Notes under the pieces: generated by a model
Told to the model about the DNA's origin: nothing
Seen by the model: the letters and a program-made list of their open reading frames with translations, nothing else
The model's database searches: none
Shown here: positions 16,487-25,706 of the stretch, one piece after another
How positions within the stretch are numbered: position 1 is the first letter of the stretch
Layout: each line of letters starts with the position of its first letter
Position numbers and translations under genes: made by a program
Assembly (NCBI GenBank): GCA_003599455.1
Contig: QZKF01000055.1
Coordinates: 1-64,000, forward strand
Direction: 5' to 3'
Length of the DNA: 64,000 nucleotides
DNA from: Comamonadaceae bacterium
Lineage (GTDB): Bacteria > Pseudomonadota > Gammaproteobacteria > Burkholderiales > Burkholderiaceae_C

Positions 16487-17812
16487 TCACTGCTGCGGTG
16501 CAACCGCATCGGAGATGCGAACCGCGTCCTTGAGGTGTTCCTCGTAGACGGCCTGCCAGTCGTCCGCGTTCTCGACGATGAGTTCTCCGCTGCGCGCCAG
16601 TTGGTATACGAAAGGATCGTTCACACCTGGTGGAGGGGTGCCTTTGCCCTCCAGGTCTCGTGCAGCCCGTAGCAGTCTGCGGCGGGTTCGCGCAATCATG
16701 ATGTCGCTGGGGGAGAGATGTTCCCGCGAGCGGTCGGTGATCTCGCCCATCGAGTCGGTCATCGCCTGGTCTTGGACGCCAATATTCTCGATGCCGGTAA
16801 AGATGCGGTTGCTGCGCTGGGCCTCGCGATCGATCAGGAAATCGTTGGCCAGGTTCTGGACCGTGCGGAAGCGGCCAAGCCAGTCGGTGCTGTTGGGCAG
16901 CAATTGGAGCGGCGCCACTCCCGGCAGTTCTTTTCCGTCCTTCATGGGCTTGAAAGTGGGCGGGCGCTTCCTCCATGTCATGGTGATCGACATGGTGTGC
17001 GTGTCGTCCATTGGCACCCATGCACGGGAAAACAGATTGGTCTCGAACTCACCCTGGGGCGCCTGGCTCCAGAAGGGAAACATGAAGTTTGCGAATCGCA
17101 GGTACTTGCCCCCGTCTTCAGTCGTCTTGAATGCGCAGTAGGTTGTGCCCCATGGGGCGTCACTGACTTCAAGCTCTGGCCGACGGTTGGAGACCACATA
17201 TTTCATCGGATCGCTGGACGCCAGTTGCTCTGGTTCAACGTTGCCAACATGGAGGAACGCCAGGTGCGAGGTGTCGATGTCACCCTCCAGACACTGAAGG
17301 TAGTTGCACTCGCGAAGCGCAAACTCGAGTTCGATCTCACCGTCTTCGGCGTCCATCACTTCGATCTTTGGAGTGGGAGGGACCTTTGCTTGGTCACCCA
17401 TGAACACCCATACCACGCCATGCTTTTCGAAGGCCGTGTAGGCCGTGGCCTTGATCTTGGCTTTGAATGCCTCGCCGTCAGGGATGTTGGGCAGGTCGAC
17501 ACACTGCCCGCTCGTGTCGAACTGCCAGCCGTGATACACGCAACGCATGCCTCCTTCTTCGTTGCGCCCGAAGAACAGTGACGCATTGCGGTGCGGGCAT
17601 TGGTGGTCCATGACGCCCACAACGCCGCTCGGGTTGCGGTAGGCAATCAGCTTCTCTCCCAGGAGAAGCAGTCGCACAGGACTTCCCCCCGCTTCGAGCT
17701 CATCCGAGCGCATGGCTGGCAGCCAGTACTGGCGCATGAGATTGCCCATCAGCGTGCCCTGCCCGACACGGGTCAGCGCTTCGTTTTCCTTCTTCATCGC
17801 GTCGTTGCTCAT
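16487..17812 (-). CDS. Rieske ring-hydroxylating oxygenase, phthalate dioxygenase-like
   Basis: Complete 441-residue oxygenase subunit, first gene of the operon. Rieske ligands are C72, H74 (CPHRN) and C91, H94 (CVYHGW). The mononuclear iron site is in CLEGDIDTSHLAFLH (about 192-206). Length and N-terminus match homo-oligomeric phthalate dioxygenase-type enzymes that need only a PDR-type reductase, which is present at 14626. AGGAG lies 6 nt before the ATG at 17812; a longer reading to 17872 lacks one. It resembles the truncated oxygenase at position 1 but is clearly diverged from it, so the two modules probably act on different substrates. Confidence 0.93.
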   Translation of the reverse strand: MSNDAMKKENEALTRVGQGTLMGNLMRQYWLPAMRSDELEAGGSPVRLLLLGEKLIAYRNPSGVVGVMDHQCPHRNASLFFGRNEEGGMRCVYHGWQFDTSGQCVDLPNIPDGEAFKAKIKATAYTAFEKHGVVWVFMGDQAKVPPTPKIEVMDAEDGEIELEFALRECNYLQCLEGDIDTSHLAFLHVGNVEPEQLASSDPMKYVVSNRRPELEVSDAPWGTTYCAFKTTEDGGKYLRFANFMFPFWSQAPQGEFETNLFSRAWVPMDDTHTMSITMTWRKRPPTFKPMKDGKELPGVAPLQLLPNSTDWLGRFRTVQNLANDFLIDREAQRSNRIFTGIENIGVQDQAMTDSMGEITDRSREHLSPSDIMIARTRRRLLRAARDLEGKGTPPPGVNDPFVYQLARSGELIVENADDWQAVYEEHLKDAVRISDAVAPQQ

Positions 17813-17903
17813 TGCAGCTCCTGGTCGTCTCGGCGTCTCTCGCCGCGACGTTGCATGTTTGGTTGGTGACATCGCCTACCTGGCGGCAGACTCTGCTTGC
17901 TTG

Positions 17904-17920
17904 TGCATATGCAATTGCAT
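17904..17920. promoter_or_regulatory. Overlapping palindromes, candidate MarR operator of the Rieske operon
   Basis: TGCATATGCA (17904-17913) and ATGCAATTGCAT (17909-17920) are both perfect palindromes and share bases. They lie about 92-108 nt upstream of the ATG at 17812. MarR proteins usually bind such short AT-centred dyads. Confidence 0.45.
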
Positions 17921-18396
17921 TTGCTGTTGCAATAATGCGCTCAACGATGAGGTGCAACACTAGGTGTAAACCCTAGATGTCGATAAACGGTGAACTGGAT
18001 TTGCGCATGGCTAAAAGCCTGGCTCCTAGCTGGGGGTCGGCTTACCAAAATCGCCAACGCGCCTTTTTCTGGAGATATCGTGACCGGACGTGGTTGAACC
18101 TCGCATCCGTGGCCAATGTTGGACCAACGGTGAACCAGTAGTTCATCGCAGCGGCGAGCTCAATGTCAAGCTCCCTGGTACTTACCGGACCAGTCAACGG
18201 ACTCCAGTGAGCGTGAGGGCCAAGCCTGCATCTTGAAAGCCTAGACCAGAAATTCGTCCCTTGCTACTGCGGACGCGCTAGATCAGTAGACCGATACAGG
18301 CTCAGTCCTGCACTATTTGGGCAACTGCGCTGGGTTCGTGTGACTACTCCAACACTGGACCGCGTCGTGAACTCCCACTGATTCATGTCGTGCGGA
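17921..18396. other. Non-coding stretch between the Rieske operon and the recombinase operon
   Basis: No credible gene. The stretch contains CTAGG/CCTAG half-sites near 17960 and GTTGGACCAAC, an 11-bp near-perfect dyad around 18119-18129. Nothing else stands out. Confidence 0.4.
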
Positions 18397-19203
18397 TCAC
18401 GCATCTGGCGAAGCCGCTGATTCCACGAGCTCTGGCAGAACGTGGACGCTCCACCGCTCGGCAGTGCCGTCCACCCAACTGAAGGCAAGTTGAACCCGCG
18501 CACGAAGCAGAGCACCAGTCTCCAGCGCCTTTGAAAACACTGCGCCAGCGATTTCCCCCTTTGACCGCTCTTCACGATACAAATCGATGTTCCCTTGAAG
18601 GTTGGCCATCCGAATTTCGCGCAAGGCGGGCGGCGCATCCGTGGGGACCTTAAGATCAAGATCAAGTACCCGGCAGACATTGCGCCTGATCACTTCCACG
18701 CGGAAAACAGCCTCAAATTCTGGGGCATGATCCATATACGTTCGTACGCATCCCAAGGGCATGGATTTGCCTTCTGGTGTTTTGTACAACGGGATTCTTC
18801 CCTCTGGACTGCACCGGTAGATCAATGCCCTCCTGCGTGCGAGGCTCGGATCCAGCGCCGGATTACCACATCCTTTCAACGCGTCCTCAAAGTCCTCTTC
18901 AAGATTTCTGGCGGCTTCCTTGATCGTCCTCACATCAATATCAAACGGGTCCGATGCGAACTCCTCTGTCACGGAAGACCAGAGGATTCCTTGTGGTGCC
19001 CTTTGCAAGAACGCCCGGATTTCCACGCCGCTCGCCGTGGTGCTGTAGTCGAAACGCACCACGCTGGCCCGCAGTTGGCCCAGCGGAAACTGATCACGCA
19101 GGAAATCATGAAAATCTTCTATCCTGCCCGCCCAGTCCTCGCTACTCGTGATAGTTCCGATGCCCAGCATTGGACGTACTGCGAAAAGGTATCCATCCTT
19201 CAT
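18397..19203 (-). CDS. Unknown protein, third gene of a recombinase operon
   Basis: A 268-residue soluble protein; no family recognised. It is rich in charged residues (KEAARNLEEDFEDALKG, YREERSKGEIAGAV) with a regular alpha/beta look and no membrane segments or zinc motifs. The ATG at 19203 has GGAG about 10 nt upstream, and the gap to the upstream recombinase stop is 7 bp, so it is almost certainly co-transcribed. By analogy with Tn554 TnpC it could be an accessory or orientation factor for the two large recombinase-like proteins; that is inference from position only. Confidence 0.7.
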   Translation of the reverse strand: MKDGYLFAVRPMLGIGTITSSEDWAGRIEDFHDFLRDQFPLGQLRASVVRFDYSTTASGVEIRAFLQRAPQGILWSSVTEEFASDPFDIDVRTIKEAARNLEEDFEDALKGCGNPALDPSLARRRALIYRCSPEGRIPLYKTPEGKSMPLGCVRTYMDHAPEFEAVFRVEVIRRNVCRVLDLDLKVPTDAPPALREIRMANLQGNIDLYREERSKGEIAGAVFSKALETGALLRARVQLAFSWVDGTAERWSVHVLPELVESAASPDA

Positions 19204-19210
19204 GCGTCGC

Positions 19211-22168
19211 TCACTCCAAGCCAGCAAGAATCAGTCGGGCCTTGAACGCAAGCATCCACGCCCTCAAAGCTGGCGTTGCGTCTGAGGACGCGCCAGTCCT
19301 AATCGCGTTTTCATGTGGGTTGATCCGCAGATAGGCCATCGGACGATCAACGCGCCAAGGGGCATGTTCGATCGCCGGCTTCACTCCCAGCTCTTGCTGA
19401 AAGAGGTCAAACATTTTGTTCAGTGCTTGAGGGCAAGGAGCACCAGGGACATCTTTCGCGCTCTGGATGACCACCCGCTGATGCTCCCTGCCCAGCCCCC
19501 CGCACTTGAGCAATCCAATCAACGCGCGCGGTTTCGCCGCTGCGGAAAGGCTCAGATGAATTCCAGGGGCTGCGCGCTCCCAGTAGTCGAGCGATTCACG
19601 CATTTGTTCCCTGGCCGCCTTGGTGTTCAGGTGCAGCGACAACTTCTTCCAGATCTGTTGGGTCGTTTGCTCGGGCTTGATATGCATCTCCTCTAGGAGC
19701 TTCTGAAAGTTGGGTCGCTCAGCTTGCCGCAGCGTTTTCCGTGGAAACTGGCGCCGATAGAGCCCAAAAAGCCAGTCCTCCAGCAACTCGAAGAGCTTGA
19801 TTGCCAGCGGCAGGGGCAGGCCCGCAATGCGTGCAACGGTGTCGATCTCTATTCCGTTGGCTTTACGCGCAATCGCATCGGCCAGCATCTGAACGGGAAG
19901 GTCTGTCGACGTTCGCGTCCAAGATGTCAGAGAAGATGGAGCAGACCATTCAAAGGGAGCACACACCGTCTCACAGGGCATCCCTTGTGATGCCTCATGC
20001 GCGAGGGTGTGCCACAGCATGGGCAGCTCCCACCCCCAACGCCTGGCCATCTGCACAAGGGTGTTCGGCTTCATCGCAAAGGACTGCTCGCCCAGGCCAT
20101 TGAAGGAGGCCGCCATTTCAAGGCTAGTGGCTCCAATACCACCGGTCAGTGCAATATCCAGGTTCAGGCGCAATGGCTGCTCGTACAGATGCGAGTAGTT
20201 GCGCAAGGTTGCGTACGGCGATGCATGCCCTGCAGCACTGGAGACCGCTTCCATCAAGTTCACGTCCACCTCTGCTCTGGACGTCAAAACGTCGGCCACC
20301 GCGTCACTGATCACGGAATGCCGCAGATCATAAAAGCGCATGCCCGAACAACCCGTGGCGCGCTTTAGGAGGCGACTCAGCAGAGCTTGAACAGCGGCCG
20401 GTCGATACCGAACTTTGTCTGAATTCTTCTCGCCAAACAGGTAGGCCTGGCCGCTGGGCGTCTCCTCCTTTCGCAGTGCCAGCCACGCGCTGATCACAAC
20501 TAGGTTCTCCGGGTGCCGCACGTACAAGTACCGTTGCGAGGTCTCGGTCTTGAGCGAGCCGCGCGAGGCCTTTCTCACCACCTCGATCTGACAGTAAGGT
20601 CCACGCGAATCGCGGAGAAAAGAAAGGTTCGTGACTACCAGTCTCGAGAGATCTTGGTACCTCACCGCGCACTCGCTCGCGATGGCAAGTTTCACCTTCG
20701 CGATCGCGCCCAGGCGAAGGTCCGGCACCCCATCGCAGGCGTTCACGGACCATGCCACCTCGTGGGGCCAGACCACATGGGCGATCACCCGAGATTCGTA
20801 GGATTGGGCGCTGGCCTTCAGACGTTGCTGTGGTGGGCCGCTCCCCTCGGTGCCGGTCAACAAGGATCCTGCTTCCCAGACGGACTCATGGAGTTGTTCG
20901 GTGTCAAAAATCTCCACGAGGTAACTGTGAAAACTCAGAATCGCGGAGTGGGCTGCGACCTTCGTTCCCTTGGAAGTTTGCTGCATGACTTCCCGATAGA
21001 TCTGCAACAGGTTCCGTGCATCCCAGTCCTCTGGTTCAGCCTCGATGTGCGCAAGGCGCTCTCCCAGACGCAAAAGCAGCAGCGACGCGTACTTGCGCAA
21101 AGTGCTCACCGCGGGATTGGCTTTGTCGATCGTGCCCCGTTCGCACATGTGACTGATCCATCCCACCAGGACGACCGTGTTTGGATTGACTCCCCTGGAA
21201 CCCAACTGCAGACGCTGCAGTCCATCGATCCACAGCCTCTTGGTCCGCCCTGCAATGCCAGAGGAATGTTCTCTCTTGAGCACCTCAAGGGCTGCCGCCA
21301 ACTCCGAGCGATCAAACCCCACGCCCTGCGCTGTATCCCGTTTCTCCAAGAGTTGCGCTGTATCGGAGTCCTCCTGCGGTTCGGCGACGTAATCGTCGGA
21401 ATCGTACGACTCAACTGAAGGCCTCACCACCAAAACCTGCCGTTTCTGCTGCCTCGCCCAGGTGGAGCGGTCCACGGCCGACAGAGGGAAACAACCTGCG
21501 CAATGTGCAAACAGCGGCCCCGGAAGATGCTGGCTCCACCAAGCGATTTGGTCAGAGGCAAGCTTCTCCAGCAAGTCGAGGCTGTCAGGGTAGAACCCGT
21601 GAAGCTTGAGCCAATCCAGCAGCGCGGGACTCACGTCGTGCAGCGATACGTGCACTGGACTTGGGTTCAAGGATGCGTCTGGAATGGTCTGCCCATCCAC
21701 ATCCTGCAAGTGGCCCTCCCTTGATGAATCGAGGAGATTTCGGCTGGGTGCCTGCACAGGCATTGCGGCCTTGGGCCAGAGAGCAAATGTGAATGGCGAC
21801 AGAATCCTGCGCTCCACACGTGCGACACGAGCCGCACCGGCGACGGTGGTCACTGCGCCTTCTGACCATTCCAACATGACGTGCTCCCCGCAGCGGTAGG
21901 GAACCGAGCCGGAGATCGCGAGCAAAGGCAGTACATCCGGGCGCAGTCCGTCGAGGCAGATCAGGCGCGCTGCCAAATGGCCATGGGAGTGAAGATGGTC
22001 ATCGCCGCTGGCTGGCGTCGAGAATAGAGCGGCGTACAGGATCTGCTCGAACCGGGCAGACGAACCTCTGGTGGAATGGAAGTACTGCCATGTGACACCC
22101 GTGTCCTTCATCTGAAACCGAACTGCTGCGTCGACGCCAGGTCTCGCCACTTTGTCGCGAAGCTTCAT
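19211..22168 (-). CDS. Very large tyrosine-recombinase protein (985 aa)
   Basis: The C-terminal half contains a tyrosine recombinase catalytic domain: first Arg in AVRYQDLSRL, Lys in SLKTETSQRYLYV, the RH pair in RFYDLRHSVI (a Tyr replaces the usual first His), then AGHASPYATLRNYSHLYE with the GH motif and likely nucleophile Tyr. About 480 residues precede it and some 300 follow it, far longer than phage integrases. The ATG overlaps the upstream stop by ATGA (22165-22168). Layout of two large recombinase-like proteins plus a small one recalls Tn554 TnpABC and Gamma-Mobile-Trio loci, but I cannot assign it to either. Confidence 0.75.
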   Translation of the reverse strand: MKLRDKVARPGVDAAVRFQMKDTGVTWQYFHSTRGSSARFEQILYAALFSTPASGDDHLHSHGHLAARLICLDGLRPDVLPLLAISGSVPYRCGEHVMLEWSEGAVTTVAGAARVARVERRILSPFTFALWPKAAMPVQAPSRNLLDSSREGHLQDVDGQTIPDASLNPSPVHVSLHDVSPALLDWLKLHGFYPDSLDLLEKLASDQIAWWSQHLPGPLFAHCAGCFPLSAVDRSTWARQQKRQVLVVRPSVESYDSDDYVAEPQEDSDTAQLLEKRDTAQGVGFDRSELAAALEVLKREHSSGIAGRTKRLWIDGLQRLQLGSRGVNPNTVVLVGWISHMCERGTIDKANPAVSTLRKYASLLLLRLGERLAHIEAEPEDWDARNLLQIYREVMQQTSKGTKVAAHSAILSFHSYLVEIFDTEQLHESVWEAGSLLTGTEGSGPPQQRLKASAQSYESRVIAHVVWPHEVAWSVNACDGVPDLRLGAIAKVKLAIASECAVRYQDLSRLVVTNLSFLRDSRGPYCQIEVVRKASRGSLKTETSQRYLYVRHPENLVVISAWLALRKEETPSGQAYLFGEKNSDKVRYRPAAVQALLSRLLKRATGCSGMRFYDLRHSVISDAVADVLTSRAEVDVNLMEAVSSAAGHASPYATLRNYSHLYEQPLRLNLDIALTGGIGATSLEMAASFNGLGEQSFAMKPNTLVQMARRWGWELPMLWHTLAHEASQGMPCETVCAPFEWSAPSSLTSWTRTSTDLPVQMLADAIARKANGIEIDTVARIAGLPLPLAIKLFELLEDWLFGLYRRQFPRKTLRQAERPNFQKLLEEMHIKPEQTTQQIWKKLSLHLNTKAAREQMRESLDYWERAAPGIHLSLSAAAKPRALIGLLKCGGLGREHQRVVIQSAKDVPGAPCPQALNKMFDLFQQELGVKPAIEHAPWRVDRPMAYLRINPHENAIRTGASSDATPALRAWMLAFKARLILAGLE

Positions 22169-24384
22169 TTGTACGCTCCTTCAATCGCTTCACGCCGGAT
22201 GAATCCCTTGCTCAGGCCGATCTCAGGTGGGCCCAATAAGGACATGGCCACCCGTTGTTGTGCAGGAACTATTCGACGGACCCACTCGCTAAGCACCGAT
22301 GTATCGAAGGCGCTAGAGGGCTCTTGCCCTTGCATGAAGTGACGAAGATGCGCGTCAATATCGCTGGAGCGCGCACCCTGGATCCGCAGTTCGTTCTCCA
22401 TGACCTTGCGGCCAACGTCAGGGGCAAGAACGTACGGCACACTCTCATCACCTTTGGAGGCAGCAGCGGTCAAACCGGCCGGTGAAACGAAGGCGCGAGA
22501 GGGAACGCCTTTGATCTCATCGGTGCCCGTGACAAAGCTCAGCAGGCGAACGTTGTGCCGATGCCCGACCGCCTCGCACCAAAGCGAAAACTCCGTGCGT
22601 CGTCCCGCCAGCCGAGCCGCCCGCTCTGCCGTGCTACGGCAGTGCTGCTGGTACAGCAGGACCGTCATGGCGGCGTATGGACCGAGCGCCACCGGCTGAA
22701 ATCCCCGGTCTCGATGCGTGGTCTTGTCGTGGATGGGAATCCAGGTATCCGAGATTGGGTCAATGCCGGCATCGAGTTCAATGGTCTGCGTCTCGCGCAG
22801 GGCAAGCAGGATGGACAGTCGCCAGGCAACCAACGCCGTGTAGGCGTTGTGGAACGTACGCAGCAGCGGCAGGTCGCCCGCTTTGCCCGGTCGAGCTACT
22901 TGAGCGGCTTGGACCAGCAGTTCGTCATGCCGCCGGACGTTGTCCGGAGTGGGGATAACGGCGCATCCGATTCCCGGCGCGTCGAGATCAACGATGCCAG
23001 AGCATTCGCCGAGACCGAGTTGCTTGTACGCAATCTGTTCGACGGCGCGAAATTCGCATGCCGACACCCGCGCGTAGTGAAGCTTGGAGCGCGGAACGAT
23101 GCCGAAGTCGCCACTGACCAGCGCCACGAGGAGCTTGTTGATGCCCTGTTGGCGCAGGGCAAAACCCAGGCTATACCGAAGTCGGCTCCAGGTGGGTGCG
23201 ATTTCATGTTGGCTGGGGAAGACTTTTGACTTGGCATCTGGCGCCAACGTTTCTGGGTACAAGTCTTCCAAAGATTTCGCGGCCGGATACCGAGCCAACC
23301 TCCGTTGAAGCTGTTCTCTCACAATGGATGGCAGCTGGATCTCAAGGCAGTATCGGGCTGGCAGCGAGCCGGGCAGCGGTTGGCTGGCCTCAGGGACCAG
23401 CACGCGCAGATCGAGCACAACTGTCGCCCGAGAAACGTCCAGACCGAAATTTGAGGAAGCACCAGTGGCCGAGATCAAAGGCATGGACGCCACGACGTCG
23501 ACGGACAAACCTGTTCGCATCACGAGCACAGCCAGCACCCCTCTGAACGAATCCTTCAAGACTTCCACGCGTGTGCATTCGCAAGCGCGGCGAAATGATT
23601 CGTCGGTAAGCAAACGGTGGCTCGCTGCGCCCGCAACGCGGCTCGCGCCGCAGTTAAGTGCAGCACTGAAAACCTGCGCGCGGGCTCGCTCATTCGGGGT
23701 GCTCGGTGAAGGGGGCTGATCAGGGCCGAACTTGTTGAGCACTTTGACCCATTGGCGACGGAGGGCGGAGATCCCTTCGTCAATGCCCACGATGTCGACC
23801 GCTTCCCCCGAGAGCATGGAGCTGACCTGAGCCTCACTGATGGCCCTCTCGGGCTTCAGATTGCTCAGCTGCTTTGATAGCCCCGGACCAATGGGCTCGT
23901 CGTCCTCCATCGAGAGCAGTACTGCGCAGCCCAACAACAGTGTTGCCGCGCAGTTCTCGTGTCCATGGAGTCCGCGTTCCACAAAGCTGACCCAAACGGG
24001 ATGTTCGGTCCTCATGCCTTTCAAGCTCAGTCGGGCGGAAGCGAAGGCTGAGCCGCGTTTGAACTCGAGCTCAGCGAACAACTCGTGGGCCGCTGTGAGC
24101 CACTGATGAACTTTGGGATGAGGAAGGTGCAGGTGGCTCTGGACCGCTTCGACGCCGCCAATGAATGCGGCGCAAGCCTCATACGCACAGGGCATGCCAT
24201 GCGGTGCGGATATTGATACGGACAACGATTCCAGAAAGTTTTGGACGACGCCGTCCGCACCACGAACCAGCAACCCGGCATGGCTTGCAATGATGTTGTC
24301 TGGAGTATCCGAGGCGGTAACCGCATGGGGGCTGATCGTCAGCTCCTCGCCTGGCACGTTGGAAGGTACGTCGGGCAGGCTCAT
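22165..24384 (-). CDS. Large degenerate recombinase-like protein (739 aa), first gene of the trio
   Basis: The last 300 residues keep the outline of a tyrosine recombinase: LRETQTIELDAGID (Arg region), IPIHDKTTHRDRGFQPVAL (Lys hairpin) and the late block DIDAHLRHFMQGQEP in place of the GH motif. A clear HxxR and nucleophile Tyr are not visible, so it may be inactive and serve to bind DNA or guide its partner. The N-terminal 400 residues match nothing I know. The ATG at 24384 follows a 361-bp control region with a hairpin and an 18-bp palindrome. Confidence 0.65.
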   Translation of the reverse strand: MSLPDVPSNVPGEELTISPHAVTASDTPDNIIASHAGLLVRGADGVVQNFLESLSVSISAPHGMPCAYEACAAFIGGVEAVQSHLHLPHPKVHQWLTAAHELFAELEFKRGSAFASARLSLKGMRTEHPVWVSFVERGLHGHENCAATLLLGCAVLLSMEDDEPIGPGLSKQLSNLKPERAISEAQVSSMLSGEAVDIVGIDEGISALRRQWVKVLNKFGPDQPPSPSTPNERARAQVFSAALNCGASRVAGAASHRLLTDESFRRACECTRVEVLKDSFRGVLAVLVMRTGLSVDVVASMPLISATGASSNFGLDVSRATVVLDLRVLVPEASQPLPGSLPARYCLEIQLPSIVREQLQRRLARYPAAKSLEDLYPETLAPDAKSKVFPSQHEIAPTWSRLRYSLGFALRQQGINKLLVALVSGDFGIVPRSKLHYARVSACEFRAVEQIAYKQLGLGECSGIVDLDAPGIGCAVIPTPDNVRRHDELLVQAAQVARPGKAGDLPLLRTFHNAYTALVAWRLSILLALRETQTIELDAGIDPISDTWIPIHDKTTHRDRGFQPVALGPYAAMTVLLYQQHCRSTAERAARLAGRRTEFSLWCEAVGHRHNVRLLSFVTGTDEIKGVPSRAFVSPAGLTAAASKGDESVPYVLAPDVGRKVMENELRIQGARSSDIDAHLRHFMQGQEPSSAFDTSVLSEWVRRIVPAQQRVAMSLLGPPEIGLSKGFIRREAIEGAYK

Positions 24385-24415
24385 GGCAACACCTCCATCG
24401 GGCGGCGTGTCGACT

Positions 24416-24443
24416 GGCTCCTGTCGGACGTTCGACAGGAGCC
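24416..24443 (-). promoter_or_regulatory. Leader hairpin upstream of the recombinase trio
   Basis: Perfect 11-bp inverted repeat, arms GGCTCCTGTCG (24416-24426) and CGACAGGAGCC (24433-24443), loop of 6. It is 32 nt before the first ATG, so it would form in the mRNA leader; an AGGAG inside one arm could be hidden by folding. Confidence 0.45.
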
Positions 24444-24611
24444 TGAGGGTCGCTTTTGGGTCTTGGGCTTGGGTGGACGATGTGAGTGCAGGGACATTGC
24501 CCTACTTTCAGTCAACTTTTCAAAGTACTCTCCCGGCCAACTGGCCCTTTTCCCCGCGTTATCGCCGGGAGCGTCCTGCCACCCTCCCGATCGATACGCT
24601 GAAATGCCTCA

Positions 24612-24629
24612 ATACGCTGTACAGCGTAT
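24612..24629. promoter_or_regulatory. 18-bp perfect palindrome upstream of the recombinase trio
   Basis: ATACGCTGT/ACAGCGTAT with a further ATACGCTG half-site at 24594. It lies about 228 bp before the trio and 117 bp from the end of the gene at 24746. It may be an operator or a recombinase binding site. Confidence 0.5.
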
Positions 24630-24745
24630 GAATGATCAGTGTTCGAACCAATTTGGTGTGAGAAGGCCGCCCCCCTTGAAGCTGCCCCGCTCCCTTGTCT
24701 CGACCACGCTGGAGTACACCCTACGCACCAGCACCAAGGGCTTTG

Positions 24746-25558
24746 TCATTGCCCACCCGCCTTGACAGCAATCCGCCGCTCCTCCCCCACGGTCCGGGCA
24801 CACACCACCAGCCGTTCTTCACAGATCACGCGTCTGCCGTTGCTCAGTGCAATCAACGTGAGCGGTGCACCCTTGTCGATCATCAGCACCTTGGCCACTG
24901 GGTAGACACCACGATCTGTCTCCAACAGCCACGGATAACTCCAGTCGCTCGACGAGTGGGCAGACACCAGAACGCCGATCGACTCCCGTTTTGTGATGTT
25001 CGCCGGAATGAATATCTTGAATGCGTCGTAGGCCAGGAACAAGAGCCCTGCGGTGATCACCAAGGACCCCAAGCCGAACCGGCTCGATTTGGGGCGAGGG
25101 GTTTCAACAGGGTCTGGCGCCACGCCCTCCTCCTCGTCTTGAAACTCATCTTCCTCGGCGCAAGCCATCGCCCGCTCCTCAGCCTCCCAGGCCAGCATCC
25201 AATCGAGAAAGGCTTTGATCAGATCAATCTTTCTTGTCGACTCGCCCTCTGCGGGGCGCAGCAGGATGTGAGAGCCATCGGGCCTCGTGAGCATGGGGGT
25301 GGGCGGGGTCGTCAAAGGGACTGATTGCTCCCAATGCTGTGTTTGCCAGTTGGGGAATGCTTCCCATATGACCTTCTCAGGACGGCCGCCGGATTTCAAG
25401 GCCAGCATGGCCGGTGTGATGTGCTCCAGCTTGTGCCCGACAAAGATGTTCAAGTGCCCGGTCAGCTCGATGCAGATGTTTCCTCGCCACAACTCGTGGA
25501 CGATCGTCTTGCGCTGCTCCGCCGGTCTTTCCGGGTTGGGTGGTGTTGTGTCGGTCAT
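24746..25558 (-). CDS. Unknown single-pass membrane protein
   Basis: A 270-residue protein with no recognised family. The N-terminal 165 residues are soluble, with a WEAEERAMACAEEDEFQDEEEG acidic stretch. One membrane segment follows (LVITAGLLFLAYDAFKIFI, about 172-190), and then a compact C-terminal domain of about 80 residues. The ATG at 25558 has GAGGAAG upstream; the reading further up to 25738 is discarded. It lies between the recombinase trio and the gene at 25707 in the same direction; the job is unknown. Confidence 0.65.
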   Translation of the reverse strand: MTDTTPPNPERPAEQRKTIVHELWRGNICIELTGHLNIFVGHKLEHITPAMLALKSGGRPEKVIWEAFPNWQTQHWEQSVPLTTPPTPMLTRPDGSHILLRPAEGESTRKIDLIKAFLDWMLAWEAEERAMACAEEDEFQDEEEGVAPDPVETPRPKSSRFGLGSLVITAGLLFLAYDAFKIFIPANITKRESIGVLVSAHSSSDWSYPWLLETDRGVYPVAKVLMIDKGAPLTLIALSNGRRVICEERLVVCARTVGEERRIAVKAGGQ

Positions 25559-25706
25559 CTTACTTCCTCGCGATTTTTTCGTGATGCAGTTGTGATGGAT
25601 TCGTGATGAACTGGGTCGCATATCCAAAATCTCACGAAAGGGCCTCGTGTCAAGGGCGCGGCGGGAGGTTTTTTGAGGTTCTTCCGGCCGGGCCCGGCCC
25701 TGCGAT

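Noticed and set aside
15624..17021. Long upstream extension of the SDR gene
   Set aside because: The frame is open across the Rieske gene by chance. The Rossmann motif begins two residues after the ATG at 16448.
18397..24384. Assigning the recombinase trio to the Gamma-Mobile-Trio or to Tn554
   Set aside because: The sizes and order do not clearly fit what I recall of either, and no alignment can be run; kept as unassigned.
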